This document shows, piece after piece, positions 27,595 through 35,927 of a stretch of DNA of 64,000 bases; the first letter of the stretch is position 1, and each line of letters begins with the position of its first letter. Under the pieces are notes generated by a model that was not told the origin of the DNA, did no database searches, and saw only the letters and a program-made list of their open reading frames with translations. The stretch comes from Phytobacter ursingii (lineage in GTDB: Bacteria; Pseudomonadota; Gammaproteobacteria; Enterobacterales; Enterobacteriaceae), in NCBI GenBank assembly GCA_901456055.1, contig CABDWT010000002.1:682001-746000 (forward strand), given 5' to 3'. Both the position numbers and the translations under genes were made by a program.

Positions 27595-28974
27595 TCAGTT
27601 CACCGCCGCCGCCGCATCGGCAGGCTGCGTCGCATGGTGCGCAGCGCGCTGACGTTGCAGTTGCTGGCTGATCTCTTCCACCCGTTTGCTGCTCAGTTTG
27701 TAGAACGACAGCAGTGTAAACATGCCGGCATAGAGCACCACTGGCACAATGCAGAAGAGGATTTTGATGGTGGTCAGGACGTTATCCGGCTGGACGGCGT
27801 TGCTTGCCGAGTAGCTGGAAAACGCGAGGATCCAGCCCACCAGCGCGCCGCCAATTGCCAGACCGATTTTCAGGCTGAACAGATAGGTAGAGAAGACCAG
27901 ACCGTCGAGGCGACGCCCGCTGCGGCTCTCTTCATAATCGACCACATCGGAAGCCATCAGCCATTGCAGCGGTGTGGTGGTGTTAAAGACAAACAGGAAC
28001 AGAATATTGAGCGCAAAAATCAGCGCGATATTGTTCGCAGGAATAAAGAAAATACTCAGGCTGATCAGTGAATAAAGAACAATAATCCACTTAAACGAAG
28101 TGACGCGATCAAAGCGCCCGAGCAGGCGAGATGAGCAGAGAGAGCCGAACATAGTCGCGAGGCTACCGTAAAGCAGGAACTGCGTGGCCAGCTCCGGGTG
28201 GTCCATCACGTATTTCACAAAATAGAGCGTCGCGCCACCGCGCACCACATTTGAGCCGGTCGCCATCATTTTAAAGGCGCACATGATTCGCCACTGGCTA
28301 TTACCCATTAACAGTTTCAGGTCTTTCTTAACCGAAGCGCCGGGCTGAACGTCGAAGGTGTAACGTTCTTTGGTGGTAAAAAAGCAGACAAATAACAGAA
28401 TAACACCGCAAATACCCAACACACACATCGCGCCAAAATAACCCACCTGCTCATTGCCTTTACCGATAATATTCACCAGCGGCAGGGCAATACCGCTGAT
28501 GGCTAATGAACCGGCAGCGGCGAGGAAAAAGCGCCAGGATTGTAACGCGTGGCGTTCTTTAGGATCAGAGGTAATAACGCCAGGCATGGCGCAATACGGA
28601 ACGTTAACGAAGGTGTAGACCAGGGTGAGTAAAATATAGGTAATGGCGGCGTAAATGATTTTCCCCTGTGCGGAGAAATCCGGCGTATAGAACGTTAATA
28701 CGCAGACGATACCAAACGGAATAGCGCCCCACAGCAGATACGGGCGGAACTGGCCGTAGCGAGTACGTGTACGGTCGACCACCAGCCCCATCAGCGGGTC
28801 GGTTACCGCATCCAGCACGCGCGAAATCAAAAACAACGTGCCCATGACGCCCGCTGACAGGCCAAAGACGTCGGTATAAAAATATGCCAGCAAAAACATG
28901 GTGGCCTGCCAGACAAAACCGCAAGCGGTATCCCCCAGCCCGTAGCCGATTTTATCTTTCATCGTTAACTGCAT
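27595..28974 (-). CDS. yagG: GPH-family xyloside/xylonate transporter (YagG)
   Basis: A 459-residue MFS-related sugar:cation symporter of the glycoside-pentoside-hexuronide family with about twelve membrane helices. Signature RVLDAVTDPLMGLVVDRTRTRYGQFRPYLLWGAIP begins near residue 50. GGAGG lies 6 bases before the ATG. It forms an operon with yagH and would bring in the substrate of that xylosidase. Confidence 0.92.
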   Translation of the reverse strand: MQLTMKDKIGYGLGDTACGFVWQATMFLLAYFYTDVFGLSAGVMGTLFLISRVLDAVTDPLMGLVVDRTRTRYGQFRPYLLWGAIPFGIVCVLTFYTPDFSAQGKIIYAAITYILLTLVYTFVNVPYCAMPGVITSDPKERHALQSWRFFLAAAGSLAISGIALPLVNIIGKGNEQVGYFGAMCVLGICGVILLFVCFFTTKERYTFDVQPGASVKKDLKLLMGNSQWRIMCAFKMMATGSNVVRGGATLYFVKYVMDHPELATQFLLYGSLATMFGSLCSSRLLGRFDRVTSFKWIIVLYSLISLSIFFIPANNIALIFALNILFLFVFNTTTPLQWLMASDVVDYEESRSGRRLDGLVFSTYLFSLKIGLAIGGALVGWILAFSSYSASNAVQPDNVLTTIKILFCIVPVVLYAGMFTLLSFYKLSSKRVEEISQQLQRQRAAHHATQPADAAAAVN

Positions 28975-29298
28975 GTCTACCTCCAGTCATATGAGAGGGA
29001 TTGATTGCGAACGGCCGGGACCTACAAAATAAAATGCGTGGCAGTGCACTTTTTGAGGAATACACCCTTTACTCGTACGCTTATTAGATGATCAGTGCGG
29101 ATTTGATTCTAGGAAGGAATATATTCAGCAACAATTATCAATTTTGCTTTCGCAATTATGTATTTTAGCTTCTGTGATAGCGATACATTTTACCTGGTGA
29201 CAGAAACAGTTATTTCTCCCGTGAGGGATGCTTTATTTCGTAATATTTTTTAGCCGCCGAAAAAGTTATTCGGCGGCCCGGCAAATGGGTTTAATTAT
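28975..29298. other. Intergenic region between yagF and yagG
   Basis: A 324-bp AT-rich gap. It should hold the promoter of yagGH, but no clear operator was found; there is no REP unit and no open frame worth reporting. The yagF transcript may end here or read through. Confidence 0.4.
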
Positions 29299-31266
29299 TT
29301 AAAGGCCAAGCGCTTTTTTACCCGCATTGATCACCTCAATAATTTTATCCGTATCGTACACGCACCCTTTCCAGGTACCGCCGCTCACCGCCTGTAGCGC
29401 CGCCCACAGCCGGGTGTCGTCGGGCAGGTAATCATGAGCTTTGAGTTCCGGATGTAGCTCGCGCTCCGCCAGCACCCTTGCCCCCTCTTCCGGCGTCAGA
29501 CGGTCACCCACGCGGCCGATAAAGTTCACACTTCCTGCCAGCGACAGACGATCGACAATAATCTCAATCAGATCGCCGCTGCGGAGCTTGCCAATCGGCC
29601 CGCCCGCCAGCGCTTCCGGCGCGACATGCCCCAGGCAGGCCCCGGTCGAGACGCCGGAAAAACGCGCATCGGTAATCAGCGAAACGGTTTTCCCCCACGA
29701 GATATGTTTCAGCGCCGAGGTGAGCTGGTAGGTCTCTTCCATGCCGGTGCCAGATGGCCCACCACCGATGATCACCATGATATCGCCCTGGCGGATCTGC
29801 CCCTGTTTGATGGCTTTAATGGCCGCCTCTTCCGAAACAAAGACCTGCGCTTCGCCGGTATGGCGATAGACGCCGTCGTCATCCACCACCGACGGATCGA
29901 TGGCCGTGGCTTTGATGACCGAGCCATCCGGGGCAATATTGCCCACCGGGAAGGCCACCGTGGAGGTCATCCCTTTGGCTTTCGCCCCTTCCGGCGAGAG
30001 GATCACCTCATCCGGCTCCACGCCATCCTGCTCACGCAGGCACTGGCGGAACTTCGTACGGCGCTCCGAGTGCTCCCACCAGTCGAGGTTTTCGCCCAGC
30101 GTTTGTCCGGTTACCGTCATCACATCTTCATGCAGCAGCCCCAGCCGACGCAGGTGGAGCATCACTTCCGGTACGCCGCCCGCGAGAAACGCGCGCACCG
30201 TCGGGTGGTAATCCGGCCCGTTAGGCAACACGCTTACCAGGCGCGGCACGTTGCGGTTGATAGCGCTCCAGTGCGCCACATCCGGCATACGGCATTTGGC
30301 CGCATGGGCGATGGCGGGAATATGCAGCAGCAGGTTGGTAGAGCCGCCAAAGGCCGCATGCACCACCATCGCGTTTTCGATGGCTTTGTCGGTGAGGATG
30401 TCGCGGGCGGTAATGCCCTTCTCATCCAGCGCCATGACCGCGCGCGCCGACTGGCGGGCAATCTCCAGCCAGACGTCCTGGCCCGATGGCGCCAGCGCCG
30501 AGTGTGGCAGCGCCAGCCCTAATGCTTCGGCCACTACCTGCGAAGTGCCCGCGGTGCCGAGGAACTGGCAGCCGCCGCCGGGGGAAGCGCAGGCACGACA
30601 GCCCAGCTCAGAGGCCTCTTTCAGGCTCAGTTCGTTGTTGGCGTAACGCGCACCAATGGTCTGTACCTTTCCGGCATCTTCGCCGAAGGTGGGCGGCAGC
30701 GTCGCCCCGCCCGGCACGAGGATCACCGGCAGATCGTGCATAGAGGCCAGCGCGATCATTGTCGCGGGCAGGCCTTTGTCGCAGGTGGCGACGCCGATCA
30801 CCGCCCGGCGCGTCGGCAGCGAGCGGATCAGGCGGCGAAAGACGATGGCCGCGTCGTTACGATACGGCAGCGAGTCGAACATGCCGTGGGTGCCCTGGGA
30901 ACGTCCATCGCACGGGTCGCTGACAAAGGCGGCGAACGGGATGCCGCTCAGGCGGGTGATCTCTTTTGCTGCCGCCGACATTTGCAGGCCAATCTCCCAG
31001 TGCCCGGTGTGATAACCGAGCGCAATGGGGCGGCCATCTGAGTGACGGATGCCGCCCTGGGTGCCAATCAGCAGCACTTCTCTGCCGGTGAGTTTGTTGG
31101 CATCCCAGCCCATGCCGGCATTTTGCGTCATGCCGAACAGGTTGCCGCTGGGGGATTCGAGCAGCATTTGCGGGGTGAGCGGCAGCGCGCCCTGCGGCCC
31201 GGCAGCGTGAGTTTTCACCGCATAGAACTGTTCATCCTGCGGCGTAAAAATGGTGTCGATGGACAT
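29299..31266 (-). CDS. yagF: D-xylonate dehydratase (YagF/YjhG, IlvD/Edd family)
   Basis: A 655-residue Fe-S dehydratase that converts D-xylonate to 2-keto-3-deoxy-D-xylonate. Start at 31266 ([17 protein letters not shown]) as in E. coli YagF, after GGGAGA. Cluster and metal-site cysteines are in [20 protein letters not shown] and [21 protein letters not shown]. The last part has the IlvD/Edd signature [14 protein letters not shown]. Gene order yagF-yagG-yagH with convergent xynR matches E. coli, but the aldolase gene yagE that precedes yagF there is missing. Confidence 0.93.
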   Translation of the reverse strand: MSIDTIFTPQDEQFYAVKTHAAGPQGALPLTPQMLLESPSGNLFGMTQNAGMGWDANKLTGREVLLIGTQGGIRHSDGRPIALGYHTGHWEIGLQMSAAAKEITRLSGIPFAAFVSDPCDGRSQGTHGMFDSLPYRNDAAIVFRRLIRSLPTRRAVIGVATCDKGLPATMIALASMHDLPVILVPGGATLPPTFGEDAGKVQTIGARYANNELSLKEASELGCRACASPGGGCQFLGTAGTSQVVAEALGLALPHSALAPSGQDVWLEIARQSARAVMALDEKGITARDILTDKAIENAMVVHAAFGGSTNLLLHIPAIAHAAKCRMPDVAHWSAINRNVPRLVSVLPNGPDYHPTVRAFLAGGVPEVMLHLRRLGLLHEDVMTVTGQTLGENLDWWEHSERRTKFRQCLREQDGVEPDEVILSPEGAKAKGMTSTVAFPVGNIAPDGSVIKATAIDPSVVDDDGVYRHTGEAQVFVSEEAAIKAIKQGQIRQGDIMVIIGGGPSGTGMEETYQLTSALKHISWGKTVSLITDARFSGVSTGACLGHVAPEALAGGPIGKLRSGDLIEIIVDRLSLAGSVNFIGRVGDRLTPEEGARVLAERELHPELKAHDYLPDDTRLWAALQAVSGGTWKGCVYDTDKIIEVINAGKKALGL

Positions 31267-31323
31267 TGTCGTATTCTCCCGGTCAACAGCGTTCAAAGAA
31301 CGGCTGACGACGTCTTTTTGGAA

Positions 31324-31357
31324 GTTGTTCTACATTATAGAACAACGTTCTTATAAT
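31324..31357. promoter_or_regulatory. Overlapping inverted repeats upstream of yagF, possible operator
   Basis: GTTGTTCTA-CATTA-TAGAACAAC (31324-31346) is a perfect 9-bp-arm palindrome, and ATTATAGAAC-AAC-GTTCTTATAAT (31334-31357) overlaps it. GAAC-N3-GTTC cores are typical of IclR-family operators. Position 60-90 bp upstream of yagF makes XynR the likely ligand. Confidence 0.5.
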
Positions 31358-31565
31358 TTGATTCACTGTAATCCAGGTGTTGCATGGAGGTAAATCAGAC
31401 AGCAGGGATGGCTGCGCTTTTTTGAGGCTTGATCACAAAATGGGCGGTAACGGGATGTAATGGGGGGTAGTTACAGATGGTTGTGGAAATGATGAGAAGA
31501 TGGTTCCAAAAGTGTTTATAAGACGCTGATTTTCATTGATTTACATCTGGACTTGCGGAGATATA

Positions 31566-31581
31566 CTGGGTATTTTTACAG
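31566..31581. promoter_or_regulatory. LexA box of symE
   Basis: CTGGGTATTTTTACAG fits the LexA consensus CTGT-N8-ACAG with one mismatch, within TACTG...ACAGG. It lies 120-140 bp upstream of symE, as expected for the SOS-induced symE of E. coli. Confidence 0.65.
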
Positions 31582-31624
31582 GTGTCTCATCTGTTTCAGT
31601 GGACGTCACTGGCTCAGGCAGTTG

Positions 31625-31702
31625 GAAGAGAGATAGCGCGGAGAAAGTGTGCGCCAACACACTTTTCCGCTGATCACAATCACTATTAAAGGGAATAGTA
31701 AT
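31625..31702 (-). ncRNA. symR: Putative SymR antisense RNA
   Basis: E. coli SymR is a 77-nt antisense RNA over the symE 5' leader. Here the strand opposite the symE leader carries a strong hairpin (AGCGGAAAAGTGTG, loop TTGGCG, CACACTTTCTCCGCGCT) followed by a pyrimidine-rich TATCTCTCTT stretch. Ends are estimated from the E. coli arrangement. Confidence 0.5.
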
Positions 31703-31703
31703 C

Positions 31704-32054
31704 ATGACTAACGCGGATTGTATTGCAGATATTGAGCAACCAGAAGTTTTCCCGGCGAATAAGCGCAAACTAACGGTAAGTTATGCGAGCCGCCATCCGG
31801 ATTATGCACGCATCCCGGCCCTCACGCTGAAGGGCCAGTGGCTGGAGGCCGCCGGGTTCGCCACCGGCACAGAAGTGGAAGCCAGAATAATGAACGGCTG
31901 CATTGTGCTGACCGCGAAGGAGCCAGAACCGGAACTGCTGGCGTCGCTGAGGGTGGTCGGAAAGCTGTCGGCGAGGAAGCAGAAGCAGGTAAAAGAGTTT
32001 ATCGGGGTGGTGAGTGGGAAAAGCGGTCGGGCGAATGGATTGCGAGAGGGTTAA
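31704..32054 (+). CDS. symE: SymE toxin
   Basis: A 116-residue protein like E. coli SymE, with the AbrB-like/SpoVT-type region [36 protein letters not shown] and the C-terminal [17 protein letters not shown]. In E. coli it is SOS-induced, held down by SymR and LexA, and condenses the nucleoid when overproduced. GGGAATAG lies upstream of the ATG. As in E. coli, it marks a region rich in restriction genes. Confidence 0.9.
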   Translation: MTNADCIADIEQPEVFPANKRKLTVSYASRHPDYARIPALTLKGQWLEAAGFATGTEVEARIMNGCIVLTAKEPEPELLASLRVVGKLSARKQKQVKEFIGVVSGKSGRANGLREG

Positions 32055-32100
32055 GGTGGAAGCGTGCCAGTCTGAGGGCTGGCACGGTATTGGGATGAAT

Positions 32101-32370
32101 TCACTCTGTTTTGTAGAATTCATGGAGTCGGGTGCCCACAGCGACACACTTTGCTTTTAGCATGCTTACATAGTAATAAGAAGGGCCCGGCATATGCGTC
32201 ATCATCCATGGCAGGTTCTCTGCGTAGGCCACATCAGAGGTAGACACCATCCATAAAGGCTCACCATCAATAATCGTTTCGCTGACCTCAAAGTATCGTT
32301 CATCCCAACCCCTGCCGTTTTGTTCAGCGTAAATTCGCGCAATTTCGAGGGCTTCTTGCGACGTGACCAT
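32101..32370 (-). CDS. Small immunity-like protein
   Basis: An 89-residue protein, start after CGGAGT. The layout (SQEALEIARIYAEQNG helix, then strands with FEVSETIIDGEPLWMVST and GPSYYYVSMLKAKCVAVG) resembles small NTF2-fold or PepSY-like immunity proteins of polymorphic toxin systems. No toxin is adjacent. The assignment rests on layout only. Confidence 0.55.
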   Translation of the reverse strand: MVTSQEALEIARIYAEQNGRGWDERYFEVSETIIDGEPLWMVSTSDVAYAENLPWMMTHMPGPSYYYVSMLKAKCVAVGTRLHEFYKTE

Positions 32371-32613
32371 GGGGAACTCCGGGTATAGATATCAAGGCTA
32401 CTAAGTATAGTGATACTTAGGATACAAGGGGCATATTAAAAGTATGTTTCTGTTGAACGAAGTATGCGTAGTAAATTATTTTACGCAGCCAGGAGCGCTA
32501 ACAAGTAACGAAAACTGGATACCTTTACACTCTTCTTATAAATAGGTTAGATAATATAACAAAATCGAGTAATCTTTCAGATAATTAACCACTTGAGTTA
32601 ACAGGTAATAATT

Positions 32614-32913
32614 ATGTCTTTTAATCAAAATGAATCAGCGATTCTGGAGCTTATTGACGCATTTACACTGGGAAAAATTGCGGCTCCGGATTTTGAGCAA
32701 AGATATTCTGCCGCATGGCGAACCTACAGGGATTCATCTGATACAAAAAATACCGACACAGTCACTCAGCGTTTTTTTGACGGTGTTTTCACTTTAGTTG
32801 ATTCTTACTGTTCAACCCCCGGGCTAATTGAGGAGCATGATTTAAACGCGAACGAATTACTGAATGAGGTATCAGATCATAAATCTACTTGGGAAAAGTC
32901 CATGTTTGTATAA
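32614..32913 (+). CDS. Colicin-immunity-like protein
   Basis: A 99-residue acidic helical protein. The N-terminal stretch ILELIDAFTLGKIAAPDFEQRYSAAW resembles the colicin D immunity family, whose members bind tRNase toxins. No colicin, CDI or Rhs toxin gene is beside it, so it may be an orphan that protects against toxins of neighbours. Low GC compared with core genes. Confidence 0.6.
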   Translation: MSFNQNESAILELIDAFTLGKIAAPDFEQRYSAAWRTYRDSSDTKNTDTVTQRFFDGVFTLVDSYCSTPGLIEEHDLNANELLNEVSDHKSTWEKSMFV

Positions 32914-33099
32914 ATTAATCATTTTTATAACGAAAGGTTATATAATACCCCCTCACTAAAAGTTCGAACGAATTTTAATGAAGTGGAAAACATGTTTACT
33001 ATTATGGGCATTTTAAAGCCGCCGCAGCCCTTCGCACAGCAAAGATAGCTCACCTGGCGGTCGCTATCACAGACGCAGCATTAAACTAAGGAACAGACG

Positions 33100-34200
33100 A
33101 TGCCGGTTAATCATGCAATCTGGCAGGTGGGGGAAAATCCTCAGCCATTGGCCGTCAGCAAATTGTCCAGCGAGCATCTGCTGGAGAAGATGATCTTAAA
33201 CGATCCTACTATCCTTTCTGACCAATGGATGATTATCGGTCATCAGGAGAATACGCTTGATAAAGGTCGTATTGATCTGCTAGCTATCGCGCCGGATGCT
33301 TCACTGATCCTGATCGAGCTGAAACGCGACCGCACGCCGCGTGAGGTTGTGGCGCAGGCGCTGGACTACGCCTCATGGGTGGATGACTTAACCGTTGACC
33401 GCCTGTCGCAGATTTACGAAAAATTCTCCGACGGCGGAAACCTAGGTGAGTCATTCAAACAACACTTTAATATCGAATTAGAAGAGGAGTCACTCAACCA
33501 GTCGCACCAAATCATCATCGTAGCCGCAGAGCTGGATCCCTCTACCGAGCGTATTGTGGACTATCTGAGCAAGAATGGCATTTCAATAAACGTATTGTTC
33601 TTTAAGGTCTTCCAGCACGGCGAAGAGCAGTTCTTAAGCCGTGCCTGGCTTCTCGACCCGAGCGAGACGCAGACCAATGCCGCACAGGCTACAGCCGGAA
33701 CAAGCGCAAGTGCGAAGGAGCCCTGGAACGGGGAGTTTTACGTCTCGTTTGGCGATCCAAATAGTCGCGTCTGGGAAGAAGCGCGCCGCTACGGGTTTAT
33801 TAGCGCGGGGGGCGGGAGCTGGTACAGTCAGACGTTAAAACAGCTTCAGCCTGGCAATCGCGTCTGGGTGAAAATCCCGGCGACCGGTTACGTCGGCGTC
33901 GGTATTGTACAGAGTGCCGTTGAGCCTGTCAGTAGCTTCACCATCAACACTGACGACGGCGAAAAACGGGCGATAGATGTGCTTAAGTACAGCGACCTCT
34001 ATCACCGGAATGCGGATGACCCCGATAAGTCCGAGTATTTTGTTCCCGTGAAGTGGCTGGAAACCCGCAGTGAGCAAGAGGCGGTGAACGAGGTCGGATT
34101 CTTTGGTAATCAAAATACGGTCTGCAAACCTACAACTCCAAAATGGCGATACACTATTGAAAAATTAAAGCGCTATTTCAGAAATTGGAATATAAATTAG
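33100..34200 (+). CDS. PD-(D/E)XK nuclease-like protein with C-terminal EVE/PUA-like domain
   Basis: A 366-residue protein. The first half holds a nuclease core of the NucS/DUF91 type: GRID59 and, 13 residues later, E73LK75. After a linker rich in Ala/Thr/Ser (about 193-207) the second half (FYVSFGDPNSRVWEEARRYG to GYVGVGIVQ, about 210-285) looks like an EVE/PUA-type domain, a fold that in other nucleases reads modified bases. AAGGAAC precedes the ATG. It may be a modification-dependent restriction enzyme, but this is inference. The next gene, an HNH nuclease, starts 35 bp later. Confidence 0.7.
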   Translation: MPVNHAIWQVGENPQPLAVSKLSSEHLLEKMILNDPTILSDQWMIIGHQENTLDKGRIDLLAIAPDASLILIELKRDRTPREVVAQALDYASWVDDLTVDRLSQIYEKFSDGGNLGESFKQHFNIELEEESLNQSHQIIIVAAELDPSTERIVDYLSKNGISINVLFFKVFQHGEEQFLSRAWLLDPSETQTNAAQATAGTSASAKEPWNGEFYVSFGDPNSRVWEEARRYGFISAGGGSWYSQTLKQLQPGNRVWVKIPATGYVGVGIVQSAVEPVSSFTINTDDGEKRAIDVLKYSDLYHRNADDPDKSEYFVPVKWLETRSEQEAVNEVGFFGNQNTVCKPTTPKWRYTIEKLKRYFRNWNIN

Positions 34201-34235
34201 TGAATTGAATAATATCATTAACGATGAGGGTTGGT

Positions 34236-35018
34236 ATGGTCATACCAGAAGATGGACTCTTAGAGGTAGCTTGGTACTTTTCAAAGTTTAGCAAAAAAAA
34301 TCCTCCATCTTTACTTGGGGTCGAAAAATGGAAAGATGCTGCCGCTCTTTTTTATCCTCGATTTGGTGAAGGTAAGACTTCAGAAGAGTTTTATAATAGT
34401 CTTAAAAATCATCGAGATCGTTTTGATTCATGGCTCAGCTCTACTCGAACAGGATGGCGGAATAAAGATGGAACCCCACGAAACTTGCCAGTGGCTTCAA
34501 AAATAATCATGCAACGAATGAACATGTTGCCGAACTCGATTATTGAAGAATTGATTATATCTTATTTATCGATAAATCCTTTCGAGAAAGTTCAGCAAGA
34601 TTTAGCACCGATACGTCAAGATAAAAGCATTGATGATACAACCAGAGAACAGTTAATTTCAGCCAGACTTGGTCAAGGTTTTTTCAGGAAAGAATGTCTT
34701 AAACGTTATCCTGCATGTCCGCTAACTGATATAACCTTTGAACCATTACTGAGAGCAAGCCACATAAAACCTTGGTCTGCATGCCACAACGGTACTGAAC
34801 GGCTCGATCCTTTTAATGGAATTATATTAGCTGCACATGTTGATGTACTATTTGATCAAGGATGGATATCTTTCTCCAACGATGGTCAGGTTTTATTAAG
34901 TAATGATATTGATAGGGCCTTAATTAAAAAGATTCAACTACCTGAAAAGATTAAACCATTCCATATCAAATCAGTTGAGTATCTGAAATGGCATCGCGAG
35001 AAAATTCTGAGAATGTAA
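34236..35018 (+). CDS. HNH endonuclease
   Basis: A 260-residue protein with a C-terminal HNH_2 domain: YPACPLTDITFEPLLRASHIKPWSACHNGTERLDPFNGIILAAHVDVLFD, where the His of SHIKPW, the Asn of DPFNGI and the His of AAHVD form the motif. The start at 34236 (MVIPEDG) follows GAGGG by 6 bases; an ATG 12 bp earlier lacks such a site. GC is about 36 percent, far below the upstream nuclease gene, so the two may have different origins despite the close spacing. Confidence 0.8.
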   Translation: MVIPEDGLLEVAWYFSKFSKKNPPSLLGVEKWKDAAALFYPRFGEGKTSEEFYNSLKNHRDRFDSWLSSTRTGWRNKDGTPRNLPVASKIIMQRMNMLPNSIIEELIISYLSINPFEKVQQDLAPIRQDKSIDDTTREQLISARLGQGFFRKECLKRYPACPLTDITFEPLLRASHIKPWSACHNGTERLDPFNGIILAAHVDVLFDQGWISFSNDGQVLLSNDIDRALIKKIQLPEKIKPFHIKSVEYLKWHREKILRM

Positions 35019-35093
35019 GCACACCCGTTTTAGTCCCACGCACTTTTTGAGATTTCCCGTTTTTTGACCCTAGCCCAAATTCAGTGCAGTGCT

Positions 35094-35122
35094 AACTCAG
35101 AGAAGCTGAGCTTCTCTGAGTT
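35094..35122 (+). terminator. Hairpin downstream of HNH gene
   Basis: Perfect 13-bp stem AACTCAGAGAAGC/GCTTCTCTGAGTT with TGA loop, followed by GCCTTGCTTTTTC. Likely terminator of the nuclease genes. Confidence 0.6.
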
Positions 35123-35274
35123 GCCTTGCTTTTTCTTGCTCTACAATTGAAAAAGTAATAATAAAACGACAATTATTGGTGCCCCATTACATTTATAAAT
35201 TTGATTAAAAACCAAGCAGTCATTAATCCAAATCATAAATAATTGCGACTGGATACCGATAACACATAAATCCT

Positions 35275-35290
35275 ATAAAACTAGTTTTAT
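35275..35290. promoter_or_regulatory. Perfect palindrome ATAAAACTAGTTTTAT
   Basis: A 16-bp perfect palindrome 165 bp upstream of the EcoRII-N-like gene, in AT-rich DNA. It could be an operator, but such palindromes also arise by chance in AT-rich sequence. Confidence 0.3.
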
Positions 35291-35455
35291 CATAAAGTTA
35301 CGAAACATATTGCAAAATGTATCATTACTGACTTGACTGAATTCTTCAATTGTTTAGTATGTGATAGCTTTCTTATTTATTTTACTCACAGCTCTAAAGG
35401 GTGTTTATACATCCTAGTATACGCTTAGTTAATATTTATTAATAAGAGGTTGATA

Positions 35456-35848
35456 ATGGCTACCCTCCCGATTTACCTTAAACAATCCTGTATTAAAACT
35501 CTAACCGCAGTTGAAGCCAATAGGAATGCCTCAAATCAACACGAGTTTAACGGTGTTGCTCAGCTAAAACAGATATTTGGTAACACCAAAGTTACCAAAG
35601 ACGTAGTATTCTCTATTAGAGGAACGGATGTATCCTGCAACGATACCGTCACTTGGTATGACGCCAGAGAGAAAAACCCTGACAGAAGCGCCGAGTTTCG
35701 CCTATATTTTCGCGATAATTATGTTATGGAGCGGGCAGAAGAAGGGGACAATATTATTGTAGGCATCGACAAAAGTGATAGAATTCATATAATTTTAATT
35801 AAGCAGAGCAACTCCGACTATGAGGGTAATATACCTAGCTGGCGTTAA
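35456..35848 (+). CDS. EcoRII-N-like effector-binding domain protein (lone domain)
   Basis: A 130-residue protein from ATG 35456 after AGAGG. The core (FSIRGTDVSCNDTVTWYDAREKNPDRSAEFRLYFRDN, then AEEGDNIIVGIDKSDRIHIILIK) resembles the N-terminal DNA-binding, B3-like domain of EcoRII-type restriction enzymes. Those are about 400 residues long, with the PD-(D/E)XK domain in the second half. Here the protein stops after this domain, and only 79 bp remain before the convergent methylase gene. So the nuclease part has been lost, or this is a natural stand-alone domain. The frame shows no trace of the missing part. Confidence 0.65.
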   Translation: MATLPIYLKQSCIKTLTAVEANRNASNQHEFNGVAQLKQIFGNTKVTKDVVFSIRGTDVSCNDTVTWYDAREKNPDRSAEFRLYFRDNYVMERAEEGDNIIVGIDKSDRIHIILIKQSNSDYEGNIPSWR

Positions 35849-35899
35849 TTCTTATTTAATATAGAGTAAAAAACAAATACAAATGAAACTAAGTAAGCC

Positions 35900-35921
35900 C
35901 CCCAGCAATGTTTTGCTGGGG
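35900..35921. terminator. Bidirectional terminator between EcoRII-N-like gene and methylase
   Basis: CCCCAGCAA/TTGCTGGGG stem with a 4-base loop between two convergent genes. T-rich tail is weak on the plus strand (TCTGATTTATTTT). Confidence 0.7.
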
Positions 35922-35927
35922 TCTGAT

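Larger units (their letters stand above)
35019..35455. other. AT-rich intergenic region
   Basis: A 437-bp gap with very low GC. It contains a terminator-like hairpin at 35094 and a perfect 16-bp palindrome at 35275. No reading frame in it looks real. Its right part must carry the promoter of the EcoRII-N-like gene. Confidence 0.5.

Noticed and set aside
32992-33048. 18-codon ORF MFTIMGILKPPQPFAQQR upstream of the nuclease gene
   Set aside because: It has a weak upstream site and no known match; too short to support without expression data.
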